DNA of 64,000 nucleotides. Origin: Planctomycetia bacterium (lineage in GTDB: Bacteria > Planctomycetota > Planctomycetia > Gemmatales > HRBIN36). The notes under the pieces were generated by a model. It made no database searches, had not been told where the DNA came from, and worked only from the letters and a program-made list of their open reading frames with translations. The DNA lies in contig JAEUIE010000044.1 in assembly GCA_016795155.1 (NCBI GenBank), positions 1 through 64,000 on the forward strand, written 5' to 3'. This document shows positions 1-9,149 of this stretch, one piece after another; position 1 is the stretch's first letter; each line of letters opens with the position of its first letter. The position numbers and the translations under genes are program-made.

Positions 1-66
1 CTTGGGAACCGGTAACAATGGTTCAATCAATGCCCAGAGTTGATCATCCAAAATCGGTTTGGCCAT
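1..66 (-). CDS. IS5-family transposase, N-terminal fragment (runs off window)
   Basis: Reading the minus strand from ATG at 66 gives 22 residues containing ILDDQLWALIEPLLP, which I recognise as the N-terminal helix of IS5-family transposases (the DUF4096-type DNA-binding segment). An AAGGAG ribosome binding site sits about 7 nt upstream of the ATG, which supports the start. The frame is open to the window edge, so the DDE catalytic domain cannot be seen and I cannot say whether the transposase is intact. Confidence 0.7.
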   Translation of the reverse strand, partial: MAKPILDDQLWALIEPLLPVPK

Positions 67-138
67 AGCAGTGCTCCTTGCTCGCCAAACTTATAGCCTG
101 ACTGGACGAGAAGCACTAGCTCATTTTGTTAGATGCTC
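1..138 (-). mobile_element. IS5-type insertion sequence, terminal part cut by the window edge
   Basis: The minus strand begins a transposase reading frame at 66, and between it and position 138 lies a short leader ending in GAGCATCTAACAAAATGAG read on the minus strand. That GAG-initiated end resembles the terminal inverted repeats of IS5-family (IS427-like) elements. It is followed by TA at 139-140, a plausible target-site dinucleotide. The element lies only 18 bp past the stop codon of the next gene, so it appears to have landed just downstream of it without disrupting it. The other end is outside the window, so completeness and the exact boundary are inferred. Confidence 0.6.
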
Positions 139-155
139 TAACTCATTAAGCGTAA

Positions 156-1049
156 TTACTTCAGTTTCAGTGTCATGGTCTGGGTAATGTTAGCAGAGCC
201 GATGCCACCCATATCCATTTCGCTGATCGTCTTCATGTTCATTTCTTGAACGCGGCCCTTGGCGTTGTCGAAGAGCGTAGTGCCACTGGCATCCTTAGTG
301 GTCATCTTCATCTGGAATGGTGCATTGGGATCGGGTTCGAGATTCAGATTGAGCTTCATGTCAATCTTGTCGAAGTCGCCTGACTTGCCTGCATAGGAAT
401 ACTTGGTCTTGGTCTTCATGGTACCCATCGGGCCCATCTTCATATCCAGTGTTTTCTCCCAGTTGGTGCTGCCGGAGACTGGTGCTTCCTTGGGAAGAAC
501 CAGAACGGATTGATCCATCATGTTCTTGAACTGGTCTTCTGAAAACATGTTGCCACCCAGGCCGCCAGCCTGCCCACCAACGTTCTTCAGTTCTTCCATC
601 AGCTTCTCTGACATCTTCACATCCGACACTTCGCCACGTGGGGAAATGGTCATTTTGATTTCGCCTTCTGTCATGGCTTTGAAAATGCCAGCCATGGCAG
701 CGAGCGCTCCTTCGGGTTCCTTATCGCTTTTGGAATCGTATTCCATAGAGCCGATTGGCCCGCCTTCCATTTTCATGACAACGCGATCTATCTTCTGCTT
801 GATCTTGCCATTGCCAGTAGCGGTATCGACTGATTCGGTAGTCTGTGACATTTCGAACATCATGTTCATGTTGATTTCGAATTCTTGCCCCATGGCAGAC
901 ATTTTCATGTTCTGCTTCTGCTCCATGACATAGGAATTCTTGCTACCTGCCTGGAACTTGTATCGCAGTTCCTGTGCATTTAGACAAACAGGCACCAAGG
1001 CTAACAGGCAGAGTGTCAAACCCTGAAGCTTGTAACAACGCGCCAACAT
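156..1049 (-). CDS. secreted hypothetical protein (DUF6263-like)
   Basis: A 297-residue protein with a clear Sec signal peptide (residues 1-25, hydrophobic core LTLCLLALVPVCL, ending near NAQ). The mature part starts with an ELRYKFQAG strand typical of planctomycete secreted proteins annotated as DUF6263. It is unusually rich in methionine and lysine (repeated MKM motifs) and reads as a series of beta strands. No catalytic motif is visible and the function is unknown. The start is supported by AGGAG 7 nt before the ATG. It lies 116 bp downstream of yqgE on the same strand, and the IS end follows its stop. Confidence 0.75.
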   Translation of the reverse strand: MLARCYKLQGLTLCLLALVPVCLNAQELRYKFQAGSKNSYVMEQKQNMKMSAMGQEFEINMNMMFEMSQTTESVDTATGNGKIKQKIDRVVMKMEGGPIGSMEYDSKSDKEPEGALAAMAGIFKAMTEGEIKMTISPRGEVSDVKMSEKLMEELKNVGGQAGGLGGNMFSEDQFKNMMDQSVLVLPKEAPVSGSTNWEKTLDMKMGPMGTMKTKTKYSYAGKSGDFDKIDMKLNLNLEPDPNAPFQMKMTTKDASGTTLFDNAKGRVQEMNMKTISEMDMGGIGSANITQTMTLKLK

Positions 1050-1165
1050 GAGAAACTCCTGGAAGAGGAAGGCTGAGGTTCAATTCATCTCATGCCTTCA
1101 GAATATGAGTAAACGAGCGTAAAAACAGCATAGTCATGAACTTATCATAGACTTAAGGCAGCATC

Positions 1166-1723
1166 TTAATTCATACGTGGATCAAGCGGCTTAATCCGGA
1201 TTCCCAATGCTGATTGCAGGGCTTGTGAGCGTTGCAATTCCGTGCGACATTGCTCCCATAAATCGATCTCTTCTGAATGGAAAATATGTTCCGTTTTGGC
1301 TGGCATCACATCCCATGAATCTTCGATGATTTCCTGTTCCAACTGCCCTGGCCCCCAGCCGGAATAGTTGAGCACAAACAGTGTTGGCTCCTGCTGCTTG
1401 CGAATCAGTTGCTGCAAATGTTCAGGCAACAAGGCTCCATAAACCCCAGGCATTACTTCCATATCTGCCATGTCCCGGATGGTATGGGCAGCGGCAAATG
1501 GCCCACTGACTGGCCCGCCCATATTCAATGGCTTTTGCCAGTTCGAGGTAAATTCAAATGCCTTCTTAGCCACATCCGCCACCGTGACAGACATGGGCTT
1601 GTTGAGAATGATCCCCGCTGCTCCATTCTCGGTATGATCAAAGATCAACACGACCGAACGGGAAAAATTCGGATCGTTCAGACTTTCTGTCGCCAGCAGT
1701 AAATGACCTTTAAGTGATTTCAT
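1166..1723 (-). CDS. YqgE/AlgH family protein (DUF179)
   Basis: A 185-residue cytoplasmic protein matching the YqgE/AlgH (DUF179) family in length and pattern: an N-terminal KGHLLLATESLNDPNFSRSV segment, GAAGIILNKPM, a GGPVSGP loop and a C-terminal YSGWGPGQLEQEI motif. The biochemical role of the family is not settled; AlgH has been linked to regulation of alginate genes. Its ATG overlaps the TGA of the upstream nucleotidyltransferase gene (ATGA), which implies translational coupling. Confidence 0.93.
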   Translation of the reverse strand: MKSLKGHLLLATESLNDPNFSRSVVLIFDHTENGAAGIILNKPMSVTVADVAKKAFEFTSNWQKPLNMGGPVSGPFAAAHTIRDMADMEVMPGVYGALLPEHLQQLIRKQQEPTLFVLNYSGWGPGQLEQEIIEDSWDVMPAKTEHIFHSEEIDLWEQCRTELQRSQALQSALGIRIKPLDPRMN

Positions 1724-3114
1724 ATTGGTGATACATCATCGCTTGAATTGACCCGCTTTGCAAGTTTTTCCAGTAGTGATAATGCATCCTGCCTGTTGTT
1801 GATTTCTTCATTCAGTTGAGCATCGCGGACTGCATCGAGAAGCACTTTGAAACGCGGACCCTTCGTAACGCCTAATTGAATCAGATCCTCACCCGTAACA
1901 AGCGGTGCAGGTTGCAATTGTTCCCTAGTCCAATGACGCAGGTGTTCGCGGCAATAATCGAGACCTTGCGTTGAGATTCCTCGTCCCTTGACATCTGCTT
2001 CCACCAGGCTCAACAAGTCAGCCACATCAGCATGTGCCAGGATAGGTTTTAATTCTGCCCAGGGCATGCTTGCAGCATGATGCATTTTCTCCAGTGAGCG
2101 AATCAGGAAATCAACCTGGGCAATCTCAGCCTGTGATAGTCTGAATTCCCTGCCAAACGTGCCAAACAATTCCTGATGTGTGATCTGCATTTCCGCTCGA
2201 AAGGCACGCTGCAAATCGAGCAACACCGCAGCCCAGCACAGCGGAAAACTGCTTTCGCCAGGCAGTTGGCTGACCAGAACGCCTGGGAATGTCTCTTCTG
2301 CCTGTTCAATGTCTACCAGTGTGGGAAGCAGTGTTGGCAATAGACGCAACTTCATGAGGTAATTCAATGCAATCTGACGTGCGGGGTACAGCAGCATTTT
2401 TTTCAGTTCATCAGTAATCCGTTCAGCACTGACCTGCTTCAAATCGGGATGCATCAGTTTGATGGCATCTGCGGTCTGTTCCTCCAGGGCAAAGCCCAGC
2501 CTGCTGACAAACCGAACGGCACGCAACATGCGGAGTTTGTCTTCCTCAAACCGCTGTACGGGATCGCCGATGGCGCGAACCAGCTTTCGGTTCAGATCAA
2601 GTTGTCCGCCGACAAAATCAATCACTTCATCGCGCGTGGGATCAAAGAACAATCCATTGATGGTAAAGTCCCGCCGCTTGGCATCCTCTTCAGGCGTTCC
2701 ATAACGAACGGAATCGGGGTGTCTGCCATCGGAGTAATGGCCATCGCTACGAAAGGTAGCCACTTGAACATGAATGCCGGGTTCCTGTCCCAGAATTTCA
2801 ATGACGCCAAACTGGGCCCCTACCGCAATCGTCCGGCGAAACAGCTTTCTGACATGATCTGGGCTGGCATCGGTGGCTACATCGTAATCGTGAGGTGTAA
2901 TTCGCAGGAGCAGATCGCGTACACAGCCGCCAGCCCAGTAGGCACAATAACCGGCATCACGCAGACGTGTCAGTACCGACAGTGCGAACATCCGCATCTT
3001 CTGTGCGTGTTCGGCTGGCGTCGGGTTGATGCCAGATGGCAAGCTGGTTCCGGCCATATCGACGAACGTCCCACTGTGAGGCATCGGGTAGTTGTTCCGG
3101 ATCGTAGTCATCAT
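1720..3114 (-). CDS. CCA-adding enzyme / poly(A) polymerase family nucleotidyltransferase
   Basis: Class II tRNA nucleotidyltransferase-type protein, expected to add CCA to tRNA 3' ends or A tails to RNA. Visible motifs are GGCVRD (residues 62-67), the metal-binding pair in HDYDVATDA (D76, D78), the RRDFTINGLFFDP motif, and the SAERITDELKK helix of the tRNA nucleotidyltransferase middle domain. The longest frame, given here, overlaps the upstream rsmD by 158 nt. Internal ATGs at 3084, 3057 and 2997 are all possible starts, and the first conserved residues lie after residue 43, so the true N-terminus may be shorter. The 3' end overlaps yqgE by 4 nt. Whether it is CCA-adding, A-adding or poly(A)-specific cannot be decided by eye. 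Confidence 0.88.
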   Translation of the reverse strand: MMTTIRNNYPMPHSGTFVDMAGTSLPSGINPTPAEHAQKMRMFALSVLTRLRDAGYCAYWAGGCVRDLLLRITPHDYDVATDASPDHVRKLFRRTIAVGAQFGVIEILGQEPGIHVQVATFRSDGHYSDGRHPDSVRYGTPEEDAKRRDFTINGLFFDPTRDEVIDFVGGQLDLNRKLVRAIGDPVQRFEEDKLRMLRAVRFVSRLGFALEEQTADAIKLMHPDLKQVSAERITDELKKMLLYPARQIALNYLMKLRLLPTLLPTLVDIEQAEETFPGVLVSQLPGESSFPLCWAAVLLDLQRAFRAEMQITHQELFGTFGREFRLSQAEIAQVDFLIRSLEKMHHAASMPWAELKPILAHADVADLLSLVEADVKGRGISTQGLDYCREHLRHWTREQLQPAPLVTGEDLIQLGVTKGPRFKVLLDAVRDAQLNEEINNRQDALSLLEKLAKRVNSSDDVSPI

Positions 3115-3586
3115 CGGTCTGGAGCACCAACACTGACCCGGGAGCTATCTTTGATTGTAATACTTCCACGCTGTTCCGGATGGCAGAAGCCTGCTCACTG
3201 ATATCCGTATAGGGTGGACCCAGAAAGTAATTCGCAGGTTCTTTGGGAATGGCTCCTTTTTCAATCCATCGATAGGCATCAACCTGGAGCACCCGTACCT
3301 GGTCACTGACACCAAATATTTTTGCGTGTTTCAGAATAGCCTGTACAGCAGCGCCATCTTTTTCGATGAACGTAGACTGTCTGGCTCCGCGGCTCAATGC
3401 TTCCAGTCCGACAGCTCCGCTACCTGCAAAGATGTCGAAAAAAGGCCGTTCGGGTATTTCGTGCATCAGAATGTTGAAGAACGCTCCCCTAGCCCGATCC
3501 GACATGGGCCGGAGCTTGGGATCGAGTTTCACATCGATCTTTCGACCACGAAGATCGCCGCCAATAATACGTAAACGGTACTGCAC
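2957..3586 (-). CDS. rsmD: RsmD-family 16S rRNA (guanine966-N2)-methyltransferase
   Basis: A 209-residue Rossmann methyltransferase. RsmD features are the N-terminal RIIGGDLRGRKI segment, the RARGAFFNIL helix, and the SAM-binding motif FDIFAGSGAVGLEALSRGA (residues 50-68). The start is GTG at 3586 with AAGAGGT upstream. The catalytic motif IV, normally D/N-PPY, reads GPPY here (Gly123; codon GGT where GAT would give Asp). That residue positions the target amino group in N2-G and N6-A methyltransferases, so activity is uncertain. The C-terminal 20 residues are poorly conserved and lie over the start of the next gene. Confidence 0.88.
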   Translation of the reverse strand: MQYRLRIIGGDLRGRKIDVKLDPKLRPMSDRARGAFFNILMHEIPERPFFDIFAGSGAVGLEALSRGARQSTFIEKDGAAVQAILKHAKIFGVSDQVRVLQVDAYRWIEKGAIPKEPANYFLGPPYTDISEQASAIRNSVEVLQSKIAPGSVLVLQTDDDYDPEQLPDASQWDVRRYGRNQLAIWHQPDASRTRTEDADVRTVGTDTSA

Positions 3587-3739
3587 TGAAACCTCTTGAA
3601 TAGACGTTGGCTTTGCTATTCTACAAAAACAGCCGCTGGTTCACGAAACATCCATGACCATTCACTTGTGCCCCACATTTTGATTTCTTAGGATAGAGAT
3701 AACTTGCCTGCTTCCCTCCTGTCCGTTCCCGCCTGAAAG

Positions 3740-6274
3740 ATGTTTGCCATGCTTCGATACCTTGCAGTTCTTGTCTGTCTTTCTATTTCTGTTCATGCTT
3801 TGCACGCTCAGCCCGTGCCTCGTCTGAATGTACTTTCACCCGCTGGAGGGCAGGTAGGCACTGAGGTCAAAGTCGTGCTCACAGGCACTGATCTGGATGA
3901 GGTCACCAGCCTGCTGATTGCACCCGCGGGTTTAACCGCTGAACGAACACCTGACCCTGCCAAGAAGGGTGCATTCCTGCCCAATGCCTTTACCGTCAAG
4001 ATTCCCAAAGAAACTGTTACAGGCAACTTTGATGTGCGTGCTGTTGGCACCTGGGGAGCCACCAACCCTCGGGCATTTGTCGTAGGCGAACTGCCCGAAT
4101 ATGCGGAAAAAGAACCCAACAACGATGTCCCCCAGGCTCAGAGCATTTCGCTTAACTCTACGGTGAACGGAGTCATTCAAAGTCCTGCTGATGTTGATTA
4201 TTATACCGTCAGTTGCAAACAGAATGAAACCATTATTGTTCACATCCTCGCTGAGAGTATGGACAGCCGTCTGGAACCCGATGTTCGCGTTTTTCAAGCA
4301 TCCGGGAAACTCATCTCTGCCAATCGACCTCGCGCTGTACCCGATGGAATCTGCACCTTTACTGCTCCCGTCGATGGCGTTTACCTGATCCGAATCTGTG
4401 CACATGCCCATGTCGAAGGAAATCCAGAGTCGTTCTATCGTTTAAGTGTTTCGACACGCCCCTGGATTGAAGCCATCTACCCTGGCATGGTAGAGCCAGG
4501 CAAAGCGACTTCAGGAACGATCTGGGGTTACAATTTGCCAGGCGGAACTGCTGATCCCAGTTTTGTCGTCAATGGCCAGCCTCTTCAGAAACTAAATGTC
4601 ACGCTGACGCCCCCTGCCGATGCACATGCTGCACAGCAGTTGCAGGGTCAATGCTGGATACCTTCTTTCAGGTCAACTCTGGACGGTTTCTTTTATCGCA
4701 CCAGGAACGCTGCAGGCTGGTCTAATGCCGTGCCAGTAACCTATGCTCATGCACCAATCATCGTGGAAGCAGCGGATCATGGCACTGCAGCCAAGGCACA
4801 ACCGATTACCCTGCCTTGTGAACTGGCAGGCCGCATTGAACGACGTAATGACCGCGACTGGTATGCATTCACCGGCAAGGCGGGCGAATTCATTGCCATG
4901 GAAGCCTTTGCCGAGCGGTTGGGTGTCCCGGTTGATCTCTATTTCGCCTTGTACCGGGACAATGGCACACTGATCAGCGAGTACGACGATCAAAGTGAAC
5001 CGGTGTTGTATCATCGCTTTTACGGTCGGACCGACGATCCATCGGTTCGAGTCACATTGCCTGCTGATGGAAAATATCATCTGCTGGTGAGCAGTCGGGA
5101 TGCGACTCTGCGAGGTGATCCCCGACTGATGTATCGGATCAGTTTGAACAAACCGAGACCCGATTTTCGCGTGGTGGCAGCCGACGCCAATCCGGTTAAC
5201 CCAGGCGCCATCAGGCTGGTGCCAGGCGGCAAACAGCTTGCAGATCTGGTGGTGTTCCGACGAGGTGGATTTACCGGCCCGATTACCATCGGTGTGGAGG
5301 GGTTGCCTGCCGGGGTGACCTGTGAAGCAAACTCCATCCCCGCCGGTGCCAACACCGGTTTGATCGTGTTTTCCGCAACGAATAAAGCAGCCGTTGGGAA
5401 TGTGAATCTGGTCATCAAGGCAACCGCAAGCATTGATGGACAGACGGTGACAAGGGAAGTACGAACAGGATGCCTGGTATGGCCTAATGTCAATGAACAG
5501 AACAACAGTCCGGGCATCAGTCGACTTTGCCGGGCTATGGTACTTTCAGTTTGTGCGGGTAAACCGGCATTCCGGATCAGTTCGGTGGAGAAAGAACTGA
5601 AACTTCCAGCGGGAGCCGGACATAACCTCAAAGTAAAAGTAGAACGTCTTTGGCCGGAAGCCAAAACTCCAATCATCATCACCGCGTTGCATCTGCCAGC
5701 TGGGGTAACGTTCAATAACAATCAGCCGCTCACTCTGGCAGCAGATAAAAATGATGCCGAGATCAGGCTGCAGGTGCAACCTAACAGCCAGGCCAAACAG
5801 TTTCCACTGGTTTTACGCGCAGTCACCCAGGTGCCTTTTGCCAAAGACCCGCAGGCTAAACAGAAACCAACTATTCAGATCTCTGACTGGTCATCACCCT
5901 GCCCGGTTGAAGTGTACCGTGAACTGGTCGAAGTCACCGTTCCCAGTTCACCTGTTTCGCTGAAACCTGAGGGAGAAGCTACCGTCGAACTAAAACTGAA
6001 ACGCCTGAATAATTATCAGGGCGCTTTTACGGTTCAGGTACAGGGGTTGCCAGGAGGAATCACTGCAGTTCCTCTGACCATTGCGGAAAAAGCAGTGGAA
6101 GCCAAGCTGGTGCTGAAAGCCAACCGGAATGCTACTGCGGTCAAGACAGACAACGTACGAGTGCGATTTTCAGGCACGGTAAATGGAGTGAATCTCGTGA
6201 CCGAGATTAAACTTCCGATTGAAGTAGTGAAAGCTGATGTGGCAAAACCTCAAGCACCAGCCAAGAAGAAGTAA
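3740..6274 (+). CDS. large secreted protein with pre-peptidase C-terminal-like domains
   Basis: An 844-residue exported protein with a signal peptide over residues 1-23 (ends HALHAQ). It opens with an IPT/TIG-like segment (LNVLSPAGGQVGTEVKVVLTG), then has a region with EPNNDVPQAQ followed by DVDYYTV (around 120-235). A second such region has NDRDWYAFTGKAGE (around 368-470). Both resemble pre-peptidase C-terminal (PPC) beta-sandwich domains. The C-terminal half is repeated Ig-like beta domains ending in a lysine/proline-rich tail. No protease motif is visible, so it is likely a surface or periplasmic scaffold; this architecture is common in planctomycetes. A second ATG at 3749 is an equally plausible start. 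Confidence 0.8.
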   Translation: MFAMLRYLAVLVCLSISVHALHAQPVPRLNVLSPAGGQVGTEVKVVLTGTDLDEVTSLLIAPAGLTAERTPDPAKKGAFLPNAFTVKIPKETVTGNFDVRAVGTWGATNPRAFVVGELPEYAEKEPNNDVPQAQSISLNSTVNGVIQSPADVDYYTVSCKQNETIIVHILAESMDSRLEPDVRVFQASGKLISANRPRAVPDGICTFTAPVDGVYLIRICAHAHVEGNPESFYRLSVSTRPWIEAIYPGMVEPGKATSGTIWGYNLPGGTADPSFVVNGQPLQKLNVTLTPPADAHAAQQLQGQCWIPSFRSTLDGFFYRTRNAAGWSNAVPVTYAHAPIIVEAADHGTAAKAQPITLPCELAGRIERRNDRDWYAFTGKAGEFIAMEAFAERLGVPVDLYFALYRDNGTLISEYDDQSEPVLYHRFYGRTDDPSVRVTLPADGKYHLLVSSRDATLRGDPRLMYRISLNKPRPDFRVVAADANPVNPGAIRLVPGGKQLADLVVFRRGGFTGPITIGVEGLPAGVTCEANSIPAGANTGLIVFSATNKAAVGNVNLVIKATASIDGQTVTREVRTGCLVWPNVNEQNNSPGISRLCRAMVLSVCAGKPAFRISSVEKELKLPAGAGHNLKVKVERLWPEAKTPIIITALHLPAGVTFNNNQPLTLAADKNDAEIRLQVQPNSQAKQFPLVLRAVTQVPFAKDPQAKQKPTIQISDWSSPCPVEVYRELVEVTVPSSPVSLKPEGEATVELKLKRLNNYQGAFTVQVQGLPGGITAVPLTIAEKAVEAKLVLKANRNATAVKTDNVRVRFSGTVNGVNLVTEIKLPIEVVKADVAKPQAPAKKK

Positions 6275-6967
6275 TTACTTCACCGGCGGAAGTGGAATAC
6301 TTGGAATTTGTGGAGCCTTCAGAGTTGGATCGCCACTGGAGACCTGTTTCAGCTTGGCTGCCCACGACTGATAGAGTGCATTGAGACTGTTATCACCGGT
6401 CGCAGAAAGCTTTTCCTTGTGGGAACGTGCATCCTTCAGTAATGGATGATCTTTCCAATCATTATTGGTGCCGTATTTGTTGATAGCAGAATCGTAAAAG
6501 CTGATGGCTTTCGATACATCACCCAGATTCTCGTTAGCACGGGCAGCACCGATGAATGCACGCAGCAGAATTTCAGGATGGCTGGCAGTCTTGCTCAGCG
6601 ATTCGTACTGCTGGGCAGCCTGGTCGAATTCCTTTAGAGCTTGTTGTGGATCAATGAACAACTGGGAAAAGCCCCGGTCGAACGCCTGATCTGCTGCACC
6701 TAACAGAATGGCATGACCTGCGGGTCCTGACTTCCAGGGCTCTGGAGCATCGCCAAGACGATCACGCTGTTCGTAATACTGAATCCAGGCTCGCGAAACA
6801 CGGTTGGCAGCAGTACTCGACCAGTACCAGTAAACGATGCCCAGGGCAACGACCAGCCCCAACATGAGGAGAATCATGTTCGATGGGCGTTTCACACCAG
6901 TCGTTAACTGAGTTAACCCCTTGGAGAGATCATTTTCTGCCAGACGATGCCGTTCTTCAGCCTTCAT
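6275..6967 (-). CDS. membrane-anchored TPR-like protein
   Basis: A 230-residue protein with a basic N-terminus (about 30 residues), one transmembrane segment (residues 31-50, MILLMLGLVVALGIVYWYW), and a helical C-terminal region. That region contains TPR-like pairs (QALKEFDQAAQQYESLSK; GDVSKAISFYDSAINKYG). The topology, N-in with one TM then TPRs, resembles YfgM-type proteins, but I cannot assign it to that family. It is downstream of the ABC permease on the same strand with 68 nt between them. Its stop codon abuts the stop of the convergent secreted-protein gene with no spacer. Confidence 0.75.
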   Translation of the reverse strand: MKAEERHRLAENDLSKGLTQLTTGVKRPSNMILLMLGLVVALGIVYWYWSSTAANRVSRAWIQYYEQRDRLGDAPEPWKSGPAGHAILLGAADQAFDRGFSQLFIDPQQALKEFDQAAQQYESLSKTASHPEILLRAFIGAARANENLGDVSKAISFYDSAINKYGTNNDWKDHPLLKDARSHKEKLSATGDNSLNALYQSWAAKLKQVSSGDPTLKAPQIPSIPLPPVK

Positions 6968-7035
6968 TGCTGCATCCTGAAACTCTTTGCAACTGACATC
7001 TTAGGTGGAGTGGAATACAGGTCAATCCTCCAAGT

Positions 7036-9102
7036 TCATGGAGTTGCAGCAACAGTTTCTCGTTGGGGTTTGATTTGCACCGATTTTCTGCGAGAACCAC
7101 GTGCTTTTTCGTGCCTGCCACTGAGTGTTTCGTAGTTTTTGCATAGCCACCAGAACAGCCAGATCAGGTGCAAGGCCAGGCCAGTGGCATACATGACGGT
7201 CAATACTGGATAGAAGCGTGATAATTGATTGCGCATACTGTATTCATAGGTAGAACGATCCAGAGGAATCAGCGTCATCATAGCCGGATGGATGAAACTA
7301 ATGGAATCAAAATACGGATTACGAGAGTTACCCATGATCCAGCACGAGCACAGGCATACCAGAAATAAATGAACCTGTATCGATAGTAACGACACCGTAA
7401 AGGCATGCCTGGTCCACAGCGTGAGCAGCCAGGCAAGAGGCAACAGAAGCATACAGAGCAGCCAGAGGGTCATCAGTCCATCCTCCCGGAACATGCCAAA
7501 GACCATCGGCACGAGAATGACGGTCACCACCGGCAGGCTGAAACCAGCGAAGAGGGCACCCGTTACCGAGCGGGCTACCAGCGAGCAGGTTATGCCATGC
7601 AGCACAAACCCCATCGTGACTAACGTACCCATAAATATGGAGAGCACTGCATTGCTAAACGTAACCTGGTCTGCAAGTACAAAGAGCAGCATGACCGTAA
7701 TAATGAGCAGGTAAACTTTCTTGACATGTCGCCAGACCGAGAGGAATGTCCCGAATATGACTTCATGGGCTTCGAGTGGCGTCACCAGAATAAACTCAAG
7801 GAAACCACGTCGCCGGTCATTCACAATACAGATGCCAGCAGTCAGGCAAGCCATGATTGCCAGGCCCAGCCAGGGCCAAACCATGAAAACGATAATCGAT
7901 TCGACGCGTCGGAAAAAGTTTTCATCCAGTGTTACGAGATATACAAGAGCCAGAATCACCAGAATCCAGCCACCTAATTGAGCACGCTGCAAGTGATTCT
8001 CCCGATCGTAGACGAATGCCCGCCTTGACCGTTGCCAGAGTGGATTTTCGACCGGAAACCAGAGCCATTGATCAGGCTTACTTTTGGGCAGATGCTTGAG
8101 CAAGCGGCTAGTGACCGGCTTGAGCAGGATCAGATTCACCACCCAGGTAATTGCCCGCCGTATGCGTTGCATCAATCTACCTGGCCCTGGTTCTATTCGC
8201 ACACGCCGCATGGCCAGGTAAATCAAAAGGCAGGACCAGAGCACCGGCAAAATCAACATCCACCAGAAATACCAGGGGCCTAACACGGCACTGATCCGCA
8301 TGGCCGTGAAATCTTCGACTGATATCACGAACATCGCTAATGGATTGATCAGGCAAACAATGGTTAAGGCCAGAAAATAGATTCCATCGCGAGAAAACGC
8401 GGGGCTCAATTTTCCAAATATTTCCAGTTGGTACATCACTTCCAGACTGTGAAGCACTTCTGCACCGGCAAAAATCAGCATGGGAATCACCAGCAGCCAG
8501 CACAGCATCCACCAGTAGGTTCTGATCAACGCACCGAGTGTGGTTTTGGTCGTCGTGGAAAAATAGATGGCAAAAGAACTGACATACAGCAACGCCACCA
8601 TGGTAGCTATCAGTGCGTGGACAAATACCTGAGCATTCACGCCGCCGAACAACATGGTCATGGCAACAATGGGCACACCGCTCAGAATCAGCAGCACCAT
8701 TGAAACCACACGGCTAAGCAGCTTGCCGAAGATGATTTCCCGGTTGGTGAGTTGCGTGGTAAACAGCAGATCAAGTGTCTTTTGTTCACGTTCCCCCGAA
8801 ATGACACCGGTGAGAAAAAAGGGGACAAAAATATAGACCGCAAGGTACTGCACCCACAGGTAGCCCAGAAAAAAGTGCTCCGCCATGCGGGCCAGGGTTG
8901 CGACTGTTGTTTTGCCCTGAATTCGAACCATCCACTGCGATTCTTCATAGACCAACCATAAAACCAGCAGCACCACAGCGCCAAATAGTATGCGATTCTG
9001 GTAATACCTCCATCGACGCGACATCTCCACCATTTCCTTGGCGAAGATCGGACCGAACAGGTCTGTAATCATCGAGAGCATCAGCCAATACTCCAGTTGC
9101 AT
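7036..9102 (-). CDS. ABC-2 type transporter permease
   Basis: A 688-residue polytopic membrane protein. The first half has the ABC-2 pattern: a PIFAKEMVEMSRR helix, TM segment, extracytoplasmic loop, TM, then the conserved SGEREQKTLDLLFTTQLTNREIIFGKLLSR motif found in exporter permeases. A second copy of the same motif follows midway (RRRGFLEFILVTPLEAHEVIFGTFLSVW), so the protein is an internally duplicated double-length permease with about 12 TM segments. No ATPase gene is adjacent, so the partner is elsewhere. Internal ATGs at residues 8 and 11 (9072) could be the true start, since the conserved part begins at residue 12. Confidence 0.85.
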   Translation of the reverse strand: MQLEYWLMLSMITDLFGPIFAKEMVEMSRRWRYYQNRILFGAVVLLVLWLVYEESQWMVRIQGKTTVATLARMAEHFFLGYLWVQYLAVYIFVPFFLTGVISGEREQKTLDLLFTTQLTNREIIFGKLLSRVVSMVLLILSGVPIVAMTMLFGGVNAQVFVHALIATMVALLYVSSFAIYFSTTTKTTLGALIRTYWWMLCWLLVIPMLIFAGAEVLHSLEVMYQLEIFGKLSPAFSRDGIYFLALTIVCLINPLAMFVISVEDFTAMRISAVLGPWYFWWMLILPVLWSCLLIYLAMRRVRIEPGPGRLMQRIRRAITWVVNLILLKPVTSRLLKHLPKSKPDQWLWFPVENPLWQRSRRAFVYDRENHLQRAQLGGWILVILALVYLVTLDENFFRRVESIIVFMVWPWLGLAIMACLTAGICIVNDRRRGFLEFILVTPLEAHEVIFGTFLSVWRHVKKVYLLIITVMLLFVLADQVTFSNAVLSIFMGTLVTMGFVLHGITCSLVARSVTGALFAGFSLPVVTVILVPMVFGMFREDGLMTLWLLCMLLLPLAWLLTLWTRHAFTVSLLSIQVHLFLVCLCSCWIMGNSRNPYFDSISFIHPAMMTLIPLDRSTYEYSMRNQLSRFYPVLTVMYATGLALHLIWLFWWLCKNYETLSGRHEKARGSRRKSVQIKPQRETVAATP

Positions 9103-9149
9103 TACAACCTAGCAGATGAACCGACGTGATGCATTATCTTTCCAACTGA

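Noticed and set aside
2449-3201. A 250-codon open frame on the plus strand
   Set aside because: It lies antisense to the well-supported nucleotidyltransferase gene and shows no protein-like motif; it is a codon-bias shadow.
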